This document shows positions 33,276 through 41,385 of a DNA stretch of 64,000 nucleotides, piece after piece. The position numbers were made by a program, and so were the translations under genes. Position 1 is the stretch's first letter. The number at the start of each line of letters is the position of its first letter. The notes beneath the pieces are model-generated. The model was not told the DNA's origin and did no database searches. It saw nothing but the letters and a program-made list of their open reading frames with translations. The DNA comes from an uncultured Candidatus Melainabacteria bacterium (GTDB lineage: Bacteria; Cyanobacteriota; Vampirovibrionia; Gastranaerophilales; Gastranaerophilaceae), in NCBI GenBank assembly GCA_934754515.1, contig CAKVIG010000006.1:1-64000 (forward strand). Reading direction: 5' to 3'.

Positions 33276-33926
33276 TTACTTCTTTAAAACAACTTTTAAT
33301 TCAACTCTTCTGCTTTTTCCGAAGTCTTCTTTTCCGTTAACAAGAATCGGAGTTGAAAAACTGGCGCCTTCTACAATTATCATTTTGCGCAAACGATTTC
33401 CATTAGCTTTATTGTAAGGTGTATTTGTCATATAATTCGCAACTGCATAAGCACGTTTAAGGCTCAAATCCATATTTTTCATATACTGTTCATCGGCAGA
33501 ATATTTGCCTTTAAAAGTCTGTGAATCAGTGTGACCTTGAATAATTATTTTTTCAATATTTTGATTTAAATAACCGTTTGAAAATATCGAATTCAAATAA
33601 GCTGGCGCAAATTTATCTAAATATTTTTTACCCTTATCTGACAATTCGTAGCTGTTTACATCAAATAATTCTAAGTCCGAAATCTTAACAACACCTGTTA
33701 CATCGTCAATATTTGCGCTGATGTTTTGTTCTTTAAGAGTCTGTTCCAAAGCTTCCGAAGCCTTCTTCTGCTCCATTTGTGATTGAATTTTTTCAAAATA
33801 ACTTGTCATATAAGTATAGAAAAATAAAACAATAAAGACCAGTACCAATGCTGTCATTAAGTCGGTCATCGTTACCCAAAATATATTGTCTTGATTGTTG
33901 TCTTCTTTTGGTCTTCTTAATTTCAT
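33276..33926 (-). CDS. ZorB/MotB-like proton-channel subunit with OmpA domain
   Basis: The 216 residues have one N-terminal helix with the proton-accepting Asp context (FWVTMTDLMTALVLVFIVLF, about 16-35), a coiled linker, and an OmpA peptidoglycan-binding domain (IIIQGHTDSQTF; DLSLKRAYAVANYM; FGKSRRVELKVVL). This is the MotB/ZorB plan; ZorB is the stator-type subunit of the Zorya anti-phage system. It follows the ZorA-like gene after 101 bases that carry a palindromic repeat. MotB itself is less likely because the divergent large gene and sequence pattern resemble ZorAB and no motility gene adjoins. Confidence 0.78.
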   Translation of the reverse strand: MKLRRPKEDNNQDNIFWVTMTDLMTALVLVFIVLFFYTYMTSYFEKIQSQMEQKKASEALEQTLKEQNISANIDDVTGVVKISDLELFDVNSYELSDKGKKYLDKFAPAYLNSIFSNGYLNQNIEKIIIQGHTDSQTFKGKYSADEQYMKNMDLSLKRAYAVANYMTNTPYNKANGNRLRKMIIVEGASFSTPILVNGKEDFGKSRRVELKVVLKK

Positions 33927-33945
33927 TTATGCCTCTTGGAAACTT

Positions 33946-34019
33946 ACCCCTCACCCGAATTTCTAAGTTTCGCACAGCTCAACTTGAAATTCTACCCTCT
34001 CCCGCAGGGGGCGAGGGGA
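33946..34019. repeat. CCCTC palindromic repeat between zorA-like and zorB-like genes
   Basis: CCCCTCACCCGAATTTCTAAG at one end and CCCTCTCCCGCAGGGGGCGA at the other; an internal CTTGAAATTC/GAATTTCTAAG partial symmetry links them. Confidence 0.6.
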
Positions 34020-34027
34020 TAGATTAT

Positions 34028-34909
34028 TTAAAATAACTTATCCACAACATCTCCACCACCGGAAGATTTGTCCATTGTTTCATTCAATTTGTTTAAACTG
34101 TATAAAATATTTTCTAAATATGGTGTTGTACCTTCATTTAAAGTCTTAGCTAAAGATTTTGCAAACTCTTCAGGCAAAGCCTTTAGCAATTTTTCATTTG
34201 TTTGATTTTGAAGTTTTGATTCTTTAACCAAATCTATCAAGAACTTTTCGCTTGTTACAACGTCAAACAAACGGATTAATTCTCTTTGAATTTCTAGAGA
34301 ATATTTCTTACACATTCTGTTATATAAGATTTTTTCAATTAACATAAATAATAGAGAAAAACCTACGGCAAAAACTGAACACAATGCTGCCATTTGAATG
34401 TTTGTAATCAATCCATTAAATGAAGCACCGATATTTGTATCATCGTTAAAATTAACTTGAGTAAACGCTATTGCCATTTTTAAGAATGTAAAAAACGGAC
34501 CTAAACCTGTTAAAAGAGTTGGCATTGCTTGAATGAATTTGTTATTGATTTTTGAATAAACTAAGGTTTCTTCATTGAAAAAGTATGAAGCATCAACTGT
34601 CAGATAAATTTCGGGTTTATAATCTACATTTGGCGTTTGAGAAGCTACAAACAATTTTTCTGGAAATATCAATGCTTTCTTAAAGTCTTCCCAAACTGTT
34701 GAAGTAAAACTGTTTGAACCCATAAAATTATCCATTTCTTGAAAACGGTAAGAAAGCTCTTTTTTGTTTAGAGAACTTAAATAATCTTTAACAGCTTTAA
34801 GATTCTTCTCAACTCTTGTGTAATTGCGAAGAACTGTCATTATAAAAAACAAAAATGCCGCTGTAATTATAAGAATTGCAGGTTCTTTTAAAATATCAAG
34901 AAAAGTCAT
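34028..34909 (-). CDS. ZorA/MotA/ExbB-family proton-channel subunit
   Basis: The start at 34909 (MTFLDILKEPAILI) is set by AGGAGG seven bases upstream; the longer frame would run through the divergent promoter. The ~293-residue protein has a first helix (EPAILIITAAFLFFIMTVL) and a long cytoplasmic loop. The MotA/TolQ signature region is MPTLLTGLGPFFTFLKMAI, followed by a third helix (ALCSVFAVGFSLLFMLIE), then a ~90-residue helical cytoplasmic tail. The TGLG..FTFL block is what ZorA shows in its channel. The tail is much shorter than the long ZorA tail of described Zorya systems. Confidence 0.75.
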   Translation of the reverse strand: MTFLDILKEPAILIITAAFLFFIMTVLRNYTRVEKNLKAVKDYLSSLNKKELSYRFQEMDNFMGSNSFTSTVWEDFKKALIFPEKLFVASQTPNVDYKPEIYLTVDASYFFNEETLVYSKINNKFIQAMPTLLTGLGPFFTFLKMAIAFTQVNFNDDTNIGASFNGLITNIQMAALCSVFAVGFSLLFMLIEKILYNRMCKKYSLEIQRELIRLFDVVTSEKFLIDLVKESKLQNQTNEKLLKALPEEFAKSLAKTLNEGTTPYLENILYSLNKLNETMDKSSGGGDVVDKLF

Positions 34910-34956
34910 ATCTCCTCCTATTGATGGATATTGTAGCATAAAGTTGCTTTTTAGAC

Positions 34957-34962
34957 TATAAT
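34957..34962 (+). promoter_or_regulatory. -10 box for leaderless 1,094-residue gene
   Basis: TATAAT ends 6 bases before the ATG at 34969; no Shine-Dalgarno. It lies in the 59 base divergent spacer shared with the ZorA-like gene. Confidence 0.65.
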
Positions 34963-34968
34963 CTTTAT

Positions 34969-37900
34969 ATGGAATGTCCGAAGTGTCATAGAAATATTGC
35001 AGAAAATTCAACAGTGTGTCCGCACTGTCATAAAGTCTTAACTTTGGAATGCCCAAACTGTCATAGTTTGAGCGAAACACCCGTTTGCGAAAAATGCGGT
35101 TACATAATTTTGACCAAATGCTCAAAATGCGGAAAAATTGTTTCAACCTCTTGCGAAAAATGCAAATGCGGTTTTCCCGTAAAAACAAGTATTGCTTATC
35201 AAGAGTGTGAAACAGATGAGTTCGCTTCAATTATCATTAAATTTTCCGCGCTAAAAAATATCAGACGTGTTTTAGGCTCACAAGAACTTTTTACAAAATT
35301 CTATTTTCGTTTAAGAAACCTTTTGACTGCACAAATTAAATCGGTTGAAGGTAAAATAATTACTTATAATGACACTTTTGTAATTAATTTTAATAAAGAA
35401 CTTTCGTTCCCGACTTCGGCAAATAAAGCAATAAGGCTCGCATTAAAACTGGTAAACGCTTTTGCGGATTTGAATTTAAAAGTAATAAAAGAGCTCGGTA
35501 CGCCTTTAAAGTTAAATCTTACAATTGTCAAAAAAAGTTCGGATGAATTATTGGAAGAAACTTCCATTGACAATAACGTCAAACTCTTGAACATAAAAGA
35601 CCAAGCTCAGTATTTAAAAGGTATGCAAATCGTCCTTGACCAGTACGTTTGGGATAACGTAAACAAAGATTATAAAACAGATTCGTTGTACACGGTTGAA
35701 AAAGACGGTACAACAGTTATGTTTTATGAAATCTTGCTTGAAAATTACATTATTCCACCATCAGGTGAAACTCCGGATGCGCCGATAAACACAACACCTA
35801 AGGAAATCAAAAAACAAGAAACGGCCGAAAATAAAGATATTTATGCGTTTAAAGTTTTTGATATTAACGCAAAATGTAATTTTAAAAAGATTTCATCTAA
35901 TAAGCTTATTGAAAATTTGGATGATAGCAAAATCATTTCAATAAGAGCAGAAAAAGATTTGGAAGTTTCGACTTCTGAAATTGTTGATTATTGCAAGAAA
36001 AAAGAGTTTAAAATTTTGCATGCAATTTGTACAGAAGAAACAAATTATAAGCCTTGGGGTGTTTTTGAACAACTGTTCAAAGATTTTTACGGACTTTCAC
36101 TTTGCAAATCTTTGATACCGCAGGATTTTGATGTCAAAAGATTCAATGCACTTAAAAATCTGATTTTTTCTTCTCCGAGAAAAGCTTCGACTCCTGAAGA
36201 CGCCAGATTTGCTTATATGGAAGATTTTGGCGACTTTTTAGCTTCACTTAAAAATACGGTCGTTCTAATTGAAGGCTTTGAATTTATGGACGACACTTCA
36301 ATTCAGACCTTGGAACTTTATTTTGATAACTTTAAAAAACTGAATACAACATTCATTTTTACAACAAATTCGGATGTTTCACTGCATTCTAAGTTCAAAA
36401 AGCTTTTGAGAACACCTCTATACACAGAGTTTGTACTTCAAAAAACTTCTATGGGCGAGCTTTTAGGCGACATAAAAGAAGAAGCGAGCGATTTTATTCA
36501 GTCATTTTATTTTGAAAAAATAAAAGAACAGTTTGGCGGTTCAGCTTTGTATTTCAAAAACGCACTCCAATATTTGACCGAAAAAAATATTTTAATAAAT
36601 TTTGAAAATCGACTTTTGATTAAAAGTAAGAATTCTGTAATCTTGCCGAATTGTTTAGACGCATTAATAAAAGCTCGTTTGAAGGGTATGAGCAAAAATA
36701 TGGACGCCTCAATGGTTTTGGCATATTCTGTTTTTCTCGGAGCAAGATTGGATTTTCAAACTCTTGCAAAACTTGGAATTAAAGAAGTTGCAAATGTTGC
36801 GAAGTTTTTAGAAAACAGCGGATTTGTCCATGTTATCAACAATGTTATTTATATAAATAATTACAATCTTGTAAAACCCGTTGTCGAGGCTTCACTCAAA
36901 AAACAAGTCGTAGAATTTTTGTGCAAAAATATCTTGGCTAATATCGGCAAGGATATTGATGATACGCTGACACTGCTCATTATGGGCAAGCTTGGGTTCT
37001 TTAAAGAAGAATACTTGTTGTTATGGCGAAATTCACAATTTGCAATGAATACGGGCGATTATGACGCTTATTTGAAGAATTGTTTGGGCTTTTTGTCTTT
37101 AATCGAGCATATTGAAAATAATATTTCGGAAGAAGATATTGAAAACAACAAAAAAGAAGTTTTCCAAAATATTTTGATGAGCCTTTACAATTATTCGCCA
37201 TCAAAGATTTATTCAATCGAAAATGTTCTTTTGATGGACGCTATAAAAGAGGATGATAACGAAAAAATCGTTAAGCTTTCAAACCTTATGCTTCAAGGTG
37301 CGCTAATTTCTTCTAACTACACGGAAGCCTTGCCATTATTGCATAACATACTTTCCAGAATGCCAAATCCGACACTCATTGTAGATGGTTCTGTTAATAC
37401 AAAATTCTTGCTGCTTTCACTTGTAAATATTGAAATTCTGTTTAATATCGGCGATTTTGCACAATGTGTAGAAGTAGCAAAAGATTTATTGGGAATTATT
37501 AAACCTGAAATCATAGAAAAAATTAAACCGGCAGGTTTTTCAATCAAACTCTTTATAGAACATCTGTTTGAAACTTTTAGAATGGTCGGTTTTGCAAAAC
37601 TCTTTATGATGGACGATGACTTAGAAGAATTTTTAGACGCTATAAAAATTGCGTTTGGAGAAGAGCTTCCTGATAGAAATGTTATCTTATCCGTTAGAGA
37701 TTATTTGAGCGGTAAAAACTTTGGCACAACTGATGTTGAAGAAGCAACACCATTTGCGAAAGTAATTTATCTGATTATGCAAGAGTTTGCAGAACATTCG
37801 GACGATTATAAAACATTTGCGCAAAACATTTATCAGGCAAAGCTTTTAACCGCAGACATTCATCAACTCCAGTTAGAATTGTTCTGTGATTTATTGATAG

Positions 37901-38253
37901 CGAATTCTTATGCCAACATAGGAATCGCTAAAAAAGCTGAAAGTATTTATAATGACATACTTAAACGCGCAGAAACCTCCGCAATATTTAATATAATAAT
38001 GCTTGCAAAATACTTTATAGCTCGCCTTCTTCTCAAAAACTCAAGAGAAGAAGATGCTCTGCTTATTATAAACGACACGCTTGCGTTGTTACAAAACCGT
38101 AACAACCAAGCGAAAATATTCTACGTCCTGTTTGAGAAGCTCTTTATAGACACCGTGAGAGAATATAATATTTCATCAATTAATTTGGATTCAGAAGAAC
38201 AAAAACTTGCACTTGCAACTTCTGACGGCAAACTTTCAAGGCTTGTCAATTAG
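34969..38253 (+). CDS. Zinc-ribbon, pseudo-cyclase, pseudo-STAND, TPR-like protein
   Basis: The 1,094 residues open with four CxxC zinc-ribbon pairs (CPKCHRNI, CPHCHKVL, CPNCHS, CEKCGYII and more, 1-72). Residues ~80-200 follow a class III nucleotide cyclase fold (FASIIIKFSALKNIRRVLG; GKIITYNDTFVINF), but the catalytic FADIVGST- and GDG-type residues are gone. Residues ~310-500 follow the STAND/AAA plan: IISIRAEKDLEVSTSEIV stands where a P-loop would be, then YKPWGVFEQLFKDF, and VVLIEGFEFMDDTSIQTLEL as a Walker B-like strand. The C-terminal ~550 residues are helical repeats of TPR type. The order equals that of cyclase-ATPase-TPR signalling proteins, with both catalytic centres lost. It is divergent from zorAB-like genes. 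Confidence 0.65.
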   Translation: MECPKCHRNIAENSTVCPHCHKVLTLECPNCHSLSETPVCEKCGYIILTKCSKCGKIVSTSCEKCKCGFPVKTSIAYQECETDEFASIIIKFSALKNIRRVLGSQELFTKFYFRLRNLLTAQIKSVEGKIITYNDTFVINFNKELSFPTSANKAIRLALKLVNAFADLNLKVIKELGTPLKLNLTIVKKSSDELLEETSIDNNVKLLNIKDQAQYLKGMQIVLDQYVWDNVNKDYKTDSLYTVEKDGTTVMFYEILLENYIIPPSGETPDAPINTTPKEIKKQETAENKDIYAFKVFDINAKCNFKKISSNKLIENLDDSKIISIRAEKDLEVSTSEIVDYCKKKEFKILHAICTEETNYKPWGVFEQLFKDFYGLSLCKSLIPQDFDVKRFNALKNLIFSSPRKASTPEDARFAYMEDFGDFLASLKNTVVLIEGFEFMDDTSIQTLELYFDNFKKLNTTFIFTTNSDVSLHSKFKKLLRTPLYTEFVLQKTSMGELLGDIKEEASDFIQSFYFEKIKEQFGGSALYFKNALQYLTEKNILINFENRLLIKSKNSVILPNCLDALIKARLKGMSKNMDASMVLAYSVFLGARLDFQTLAKLGIKEVANVAKFLENSGFVHVINNVIYINNYNLVKPVVEASLKKQVVEFLCKNILANIGKDIDDTLTLLIMGKLGFFKEEYLLLWRNSQFAMNTGDYDAYLKNCLGFLSLIEHIENNISEEDIENNKKEVFQNILMSLYNYSPSKIYSIENVLLMDAIKEDDNEKIVKLSNLMLQGALISSNYTEALPLLHNILSRMPNPTLIVDGSVNTKFLLLSLVNIEILFNIGDFAQCVEVAKDLLGIIKPEIIEKIKPAGFSIKLFIEHLFETFRMVGFAKLFMMDDDLEEFLDAIKIAFGEELPDRNVILSVRDYLSGKNFGTTDVEEATPFAKVIYLIMQEFAEHSDDYKTFAQNIYQAKLLTADIHQLQLELFCDLLIANSYANIGIAKKAESIYNDILKRAETSAIFNIIMLAKYFIARLLLKNSREEDALLIINDTLALLQNRNNQAKIFYVLFEKLFIDTVREYNISSINLDSEEQKLALATSDGKLSRLVN

Positions 38254-38336
38254 TGCTTCTTTTCGCAAATAGTTGGAATGCCGATAAGTGCCAAATAGAA
38301 TACGCATCCGAATAAAACTAAATTTAAAATTTCCAT
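38250..38336 (-). CDS. 28-residue single-pass membrane protein
   Basis: The frame reads MEILNLVLFGCVFYLALIG then IPTICEKKH: one hydrophobic helix and a short basic tail. AGAAAGGAG lies 5 to 7 bases before the ATG. Its last four bases overlap the stop of the large plus-strand gene. It resembles in shape small membrane subunits such as KdpF, but no such complex is nearby. The ribosome site and clean helix make it credible; function is unknown. Confidence 0.5.
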   Translation of the reverse strand: MEILNLVLFGCVFYLALIGIPTICEKKH

Positions 38337-38511
38337 AATTGAATCTCCTTTCTAAAGAGCATGCGATTAAAAACCCTTTTTTAACCTTATATGTTTTTAA
38401 TTCCACATATTAAAAATTCAATAACGCTTTTTTAGAAAATCTTTACAAAAGTTTACAGAACCTTTTGGTTGTTGTAAAATTTGATTTAAAGACACAGCTT
38501 GGAGGTTTTAG

Positions 38512-39072
38512 GTGGCAATTTGTATTTTTGCTGGGACATTTAATCCCATACATGAAGCACATTTAAAGGTTGCTGAATATGCTCTTGAGCATTACGGATT
38601 TGAAAAAATTATTTTTATTCCGGCATTTATACCACCACACAAGGAAATAAGTTCTGACCTTGCAAAACATCGTTTTGAGATGGTTAAGATTGCAACAGCT
38701 TATGAACCGAGATTTGAAGTTTCTGATATTGAGTACAAACTTGGAGCTAATGGTGAAAAATCTTATTCTTTGAATACAGTAAGAAAAATAAGAGAATTGT
38801 ATAACATCAATGATAAACTAAACTTTTTAATCGGCACTGACGCCTTTGAAAAAATCGAAAGCTGGTATAAAGCAGATGAATTGAGCAAATTAGTACATTT
38901 TATAGTTTTTCCGCGCGGAGTAGAGTTGACACCTAAAGTCGGATTTGATTATGAGATGGCACAAATGCCGTTTATTGATGTATCTTCAACGGATTTAAGA
39001 AAACATCATACAGAAAATAATAATTTGAAAAAAGTAGAGGAGTATATTAAGAAAAATGGTTTGTACAATTGA
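38512..39072 (+). CDS. nadD: Nicotinate-nucleotide adenylyltransferase
   Basis: NadD adenylates nicotinate mononucleotide in NAD synthesis. The start is GTG with GGAGG upstream. The 186 residues contain the nucleotidyltransferase motif GTFNPIHEAHL (H..H, about 8-18), IPPHKE, FLIGTDAFEKIESWY and the C-terminal SSTDLRKH (ISSTxIR equivalent). The yqeK gene overlaps its end by 17 bases, a common bacterial pair. Confidence 0.95.
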   Translation: MAICIFAGTFNPIHEAHLKVAEYALEHYGFEKIIFIPAFIPPHKEISSDLAKHRFEMVKIATAYEPRFEVSDIEYKLGANGEKSYSLNTVRKIRELYNINDKLNFLIGTDAFEKIESWYKADELSKLVHFIVFPRGVELTPKVGFDYEMAQMPFIDVSSTDLRKHHTENNNLKKVEEYIKKNGLYN

Positions 39073-39616
39073 TTATATTAAAAATTGGCTTAAAGCTAAC
39101 TTGAATGAAGAAAGATATGAACACTCATTAGGTACTGCTGATTGTGCAAAAGAGTTAGCAGAAAAATTTGGCTTAGATAAAGATAAAGCTTATTTTACCG
39201 GCTTAATTCATGATTGTGCTAAATGTATGCCAAAAGATGAAACTTTGGCAATTCTAAAAACTTTAACACTAGAAGACGGTGAGCTTTGCAACCCTAAAAC
39301 ACATCACGCACCGGTTGGAGCTTACGTTGCAAAAAAAGAATTTGGTGTTGATGATGAAGAAATTTTGTCAGCTATCAGATGGCATACTTTAGGCAAAGTA
39401 GATATGACAACTTTTGAAAAAATAATATTTTTAGCTGACAAGATAGAAGAAAGAACACGCCCTTGCGAACATTGCGCACCAATTATTAAAGCATTGGAAG
39501 AAGGTGGCTTAGACAAGGCTCTTTTAATTTGTTATGAAAACACTATAAAAAGCCTTGTTGATAGAAAATTAAGAATCTGCTTGGCAACAATTAACATTTA
39601 TAACAGCTTATTATAA
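39056..39616 (+). CDS. yqeK: HD-domain Ap4A hydrolase YqeK
   Basis: YqeK-type HD proteins cleave diadenosine tetraphosphate symmetrically to two ADP. The 186 residues have the metal ligands in ERYEHSLGTADCAKELA, the HD pair in GLIHDCAKCMP, HHAPVGAYVA and the late Asp in IIFLADKIEERTRP. It overlaps nadD and has GAGGAG 14 bases before the ATG, so reinitiation is probable. Confidence 0.9.
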   Translation: MVCTIDYIKNWLKANLNEERYEHSLGTADCAKELAEKFGLDKDKAYFTGLIHDCAKCMPKDETLAILKTLTLEDGELCNPKTHHAPVGAYVAKKEFGVDDEEILSAIRWHTLGKVDMTTFEKIIFLADKIEERTRPCEHCAPIIKALEEGGLDKALLICYENTIKSLVDRKLRICLATINIYNSLL

Positions 39617-39714
39617 TTAATATTATTTATTAAGAAGCGTAAACATTGTTTAACTTTCTTTCGAGTTTGGTTTATTATTATAAAAACGAGAGAGTTTATA
39701 TAAGGAGTATTTTA

Positions 39715-40815
39715 ATGAAAAAATTATTAACATGTTTAGCTCTATCAACTGTGTTATTTTCAGGATGCACTTTGATGCACAATTCTGAAGGCATTATCAA
39801 AGTTAATGACACAGTAATTACGCAAGCAGAATTTGACAAAGCGTTTGATGCGAGTGTAGATAAATCATTCTTAAAGGCATTCGGCGGTTCTAAAAATTTA
39901 GTAAAATCTGATGATAACCCTATGTTTGGTATATTTAAAGATAAAATTGTTAACGAACTTATTGTAAAATCTCTTTTAGACCAAGAAATTGCAAAACGCG
40001 GAATAACAGCTACATCTGATGATATTCAAGCAGAATTAAAAACTATTATTGATAAAGTCGGTTCTAAAGAAGAATTAAATAAGCTTCTTAAACAAAGAGG
40101 AATTTCAAATGACCAATTTACAGAAGATTTGAAAACTCAAATTAAAATCAAAAAATTGGTTAACTCTATAGAAAAAATCAATATTTCTGATAACGATGCT
40201 AAAAAATACTATGATTCTCATAAAGCTGAATTCACTCACGGAGAACAAGTTAGAGCATCACACATTTTGTTCTCTGCAAATACAATTGAATTAATTCAAC
40301 AAATCAAGGCTAAAAATCCTAACATTAACCCTACTGATTTGAATACAAAAGTTGAAGAACAGACTGCATCTCAAAAAGCAAAAGCTGAAACAATTTTAGC
40401 GCAAGTAAAACAAAATCCTGATGATTTCGCCAAGTTTGCCGAAAAATATTCAGATGATAAAGCCAGCGCAGAACGTGGCGGTGAATTAGGTTTCTTTACA
40501 AAAGAAGCTATGGTGCCTGAATTTTCTAAAGCAGCTTTCTCTATGAAACCTAACACAGTAAGCGAAAATCTTGTTCAATCACCTTACGGCTACCATATCA
40601 TTAAGGTTACAGACAGAATGGAAGCAGGAACAACTCCTTATGTTAAGGTCAAAGATGAAATCAAGTTCTACTTAGAAACTCAAAAACAAATTGAAGTTTT
40701 GAAAAAACTTACAGACGGATTAATGAAAAATGCTAAGGTTGAATATTTGAATGACAAATATGACCCTAAGAAAGCTCTTATTAAGGTAGATACAAAACCT
40801 CAAGAAAAGAAATAG
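39715..40815 (+). CDS. PpiC-type peptidyl-prolyl isomerase lipoprotein (PrsA/SurA-like)
   Basis: The start at 39715 follows AAGGAG and gives a lipoprotein signal, MKKLLTCLALSTVLFSGC, with lipobox LFSGC (Cys 18). The 366 residues comprise an N-terminal SurA-like helical domain (FDKAFDASVDKSFLKAF; RGITATSDDIQAELKTII) and a parvulin domain (VRASHILFSA; FAKFAEKYSDD; GGELGFFTKEAMVPEF; SPYGYHIIKV). A ~60-residue loop rich in Lys/Gln interrupts the parvulin entry. It is expected to assist folding of exported or outer-membrane proteins from the periplasmic leaflet. Terminator at 40829 follows. Confidence 0.9.
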   Translation: MKKLLTCLALSTVLFSGCTLMHNSEGIIKVNDTVITQAEFDKAFDASVDKSFLKAFGGSKNLVKSDDNPMFGIFKDKIVNELIVKSLLDQEIAKRGITATSDDIQAELKTIIDKVGSKEELNKLLKQRGISNDQFTEDLKTQIKIKKLVNSIEKINISDNDAKKYYDSHKAEFTHGEQVRASHILFSANTIELIQQIKAKNPNINPTDLNTKVEEQTASQKAKAETILAQVKQNPDDFAKFAEKYSDDKASAERGGELGFFTKEAMVPEFSKAAFSMKPNTVSENLVQSPYGYHIIKVTDRMEAGTTPYVKVKDEIKFYLETQKQIEVLKKLTDGLMKNAKVEYLNDKYDPKKALIKVDTKPQEKK

Positions 40816-40828
40816 ATTTAACATAGAA

Positions 40829-40862
40829 CAAAAAGGCGGACTTTAAAAAGTCCGCCTTTTTG
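40829..40862. terminator. Bidirectional terminator
   Basis: AAAAAGGCGGACTTT pairs with AAAGTCCGCCTTTTT between convergent 40815 and 40869. Confidence 0.85.
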
Positions 40863-40868
40863 TATGGA

Positions 40869-41238
40869 TTAAAACCTTATTGGTATGCCGAGATTAATAT
40901 ACACTCCTGAAGGTCTGTACATTGGAGGAGGTGGTGGCGGATAAAAATCGTCACACCAACCTAATCTGCAATCATAGCCGTAAGGATAGCCCCAATAGCT
41001 GCGCCTGGCCAACACCCCGCCGACTACGACGCTTCCCCTTCCATAATATGCTCTTGGTGGTGGAGGTGGTGCCCCCCAATCACCTCTGTGAGGACCGACA
41101 TGTCCTCTAAATCCGGGGCCGGCATGAACAATTTGACAATTACCCATCGGACCACCTGGAGGTGGCGGTGCTGCATTTGCAGGCATTGCTAAACTCAATA
41201 ATGCTAACAAACTAAAAACTGACAAGACTTTTTTTCAT
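40869..41238 (-). pseudogene. Secreted Pro/Gly/Tyr-rich protein, frameshifted in an A7 run
   Basis: ATG at 41238 with GAGGTG upstream opens a frame that stops after eight codons. Removing one A from the run of seven (41229-41235) joins it to the long frame and yields MKKVLSVFSLLALLSLAMPANA, a textbook signal peptide. A ~100-residue Pro/Gly/Arg/Tyr-rich mature part follows (PPPPGGPMGN; YPPPPPPMYRP). The tail GVYINLGIPIRF is beta-like. It is either a frameshift mutation, a phase-variable tract or a sequencing error; translation from TTG at 41225 would lack a ribosome site. The protein's role is unknown, probably surface or periplasmic. Confidence 0.7.
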
Positions 41239-41349
41239 ACTAACACCTCTTTCTTTTGATGTGCTGTGCGGATATTCCAATTTCCGTTCTTGTTAGTATA
41301 ACGATTAAAAAAAGCTTTTGTTCATTTTTAAACAAAAGTTTTATGCAAT

Positions 41350-41380
41350 AAAAAAGGACTCTTATAAAAGAGTCCTTTTT
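41350..41380 (-). terminator. Terminator of TpsB-like gene
   Basis: AAAAAAGGACTCTT pairs with AAGAGTCCTTTTT just past the stop at 41386. Confidence 0.8.
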
Positions 41381-41385
41381 GCTTA

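Noticed and set aside
33276..34909. Calling the channel pair MotA/MotB of the flagellum
   Set aside because: The channel motif and the divergent partner resemble ZorAB more, and no motility genes adjoin; not fully excluded.
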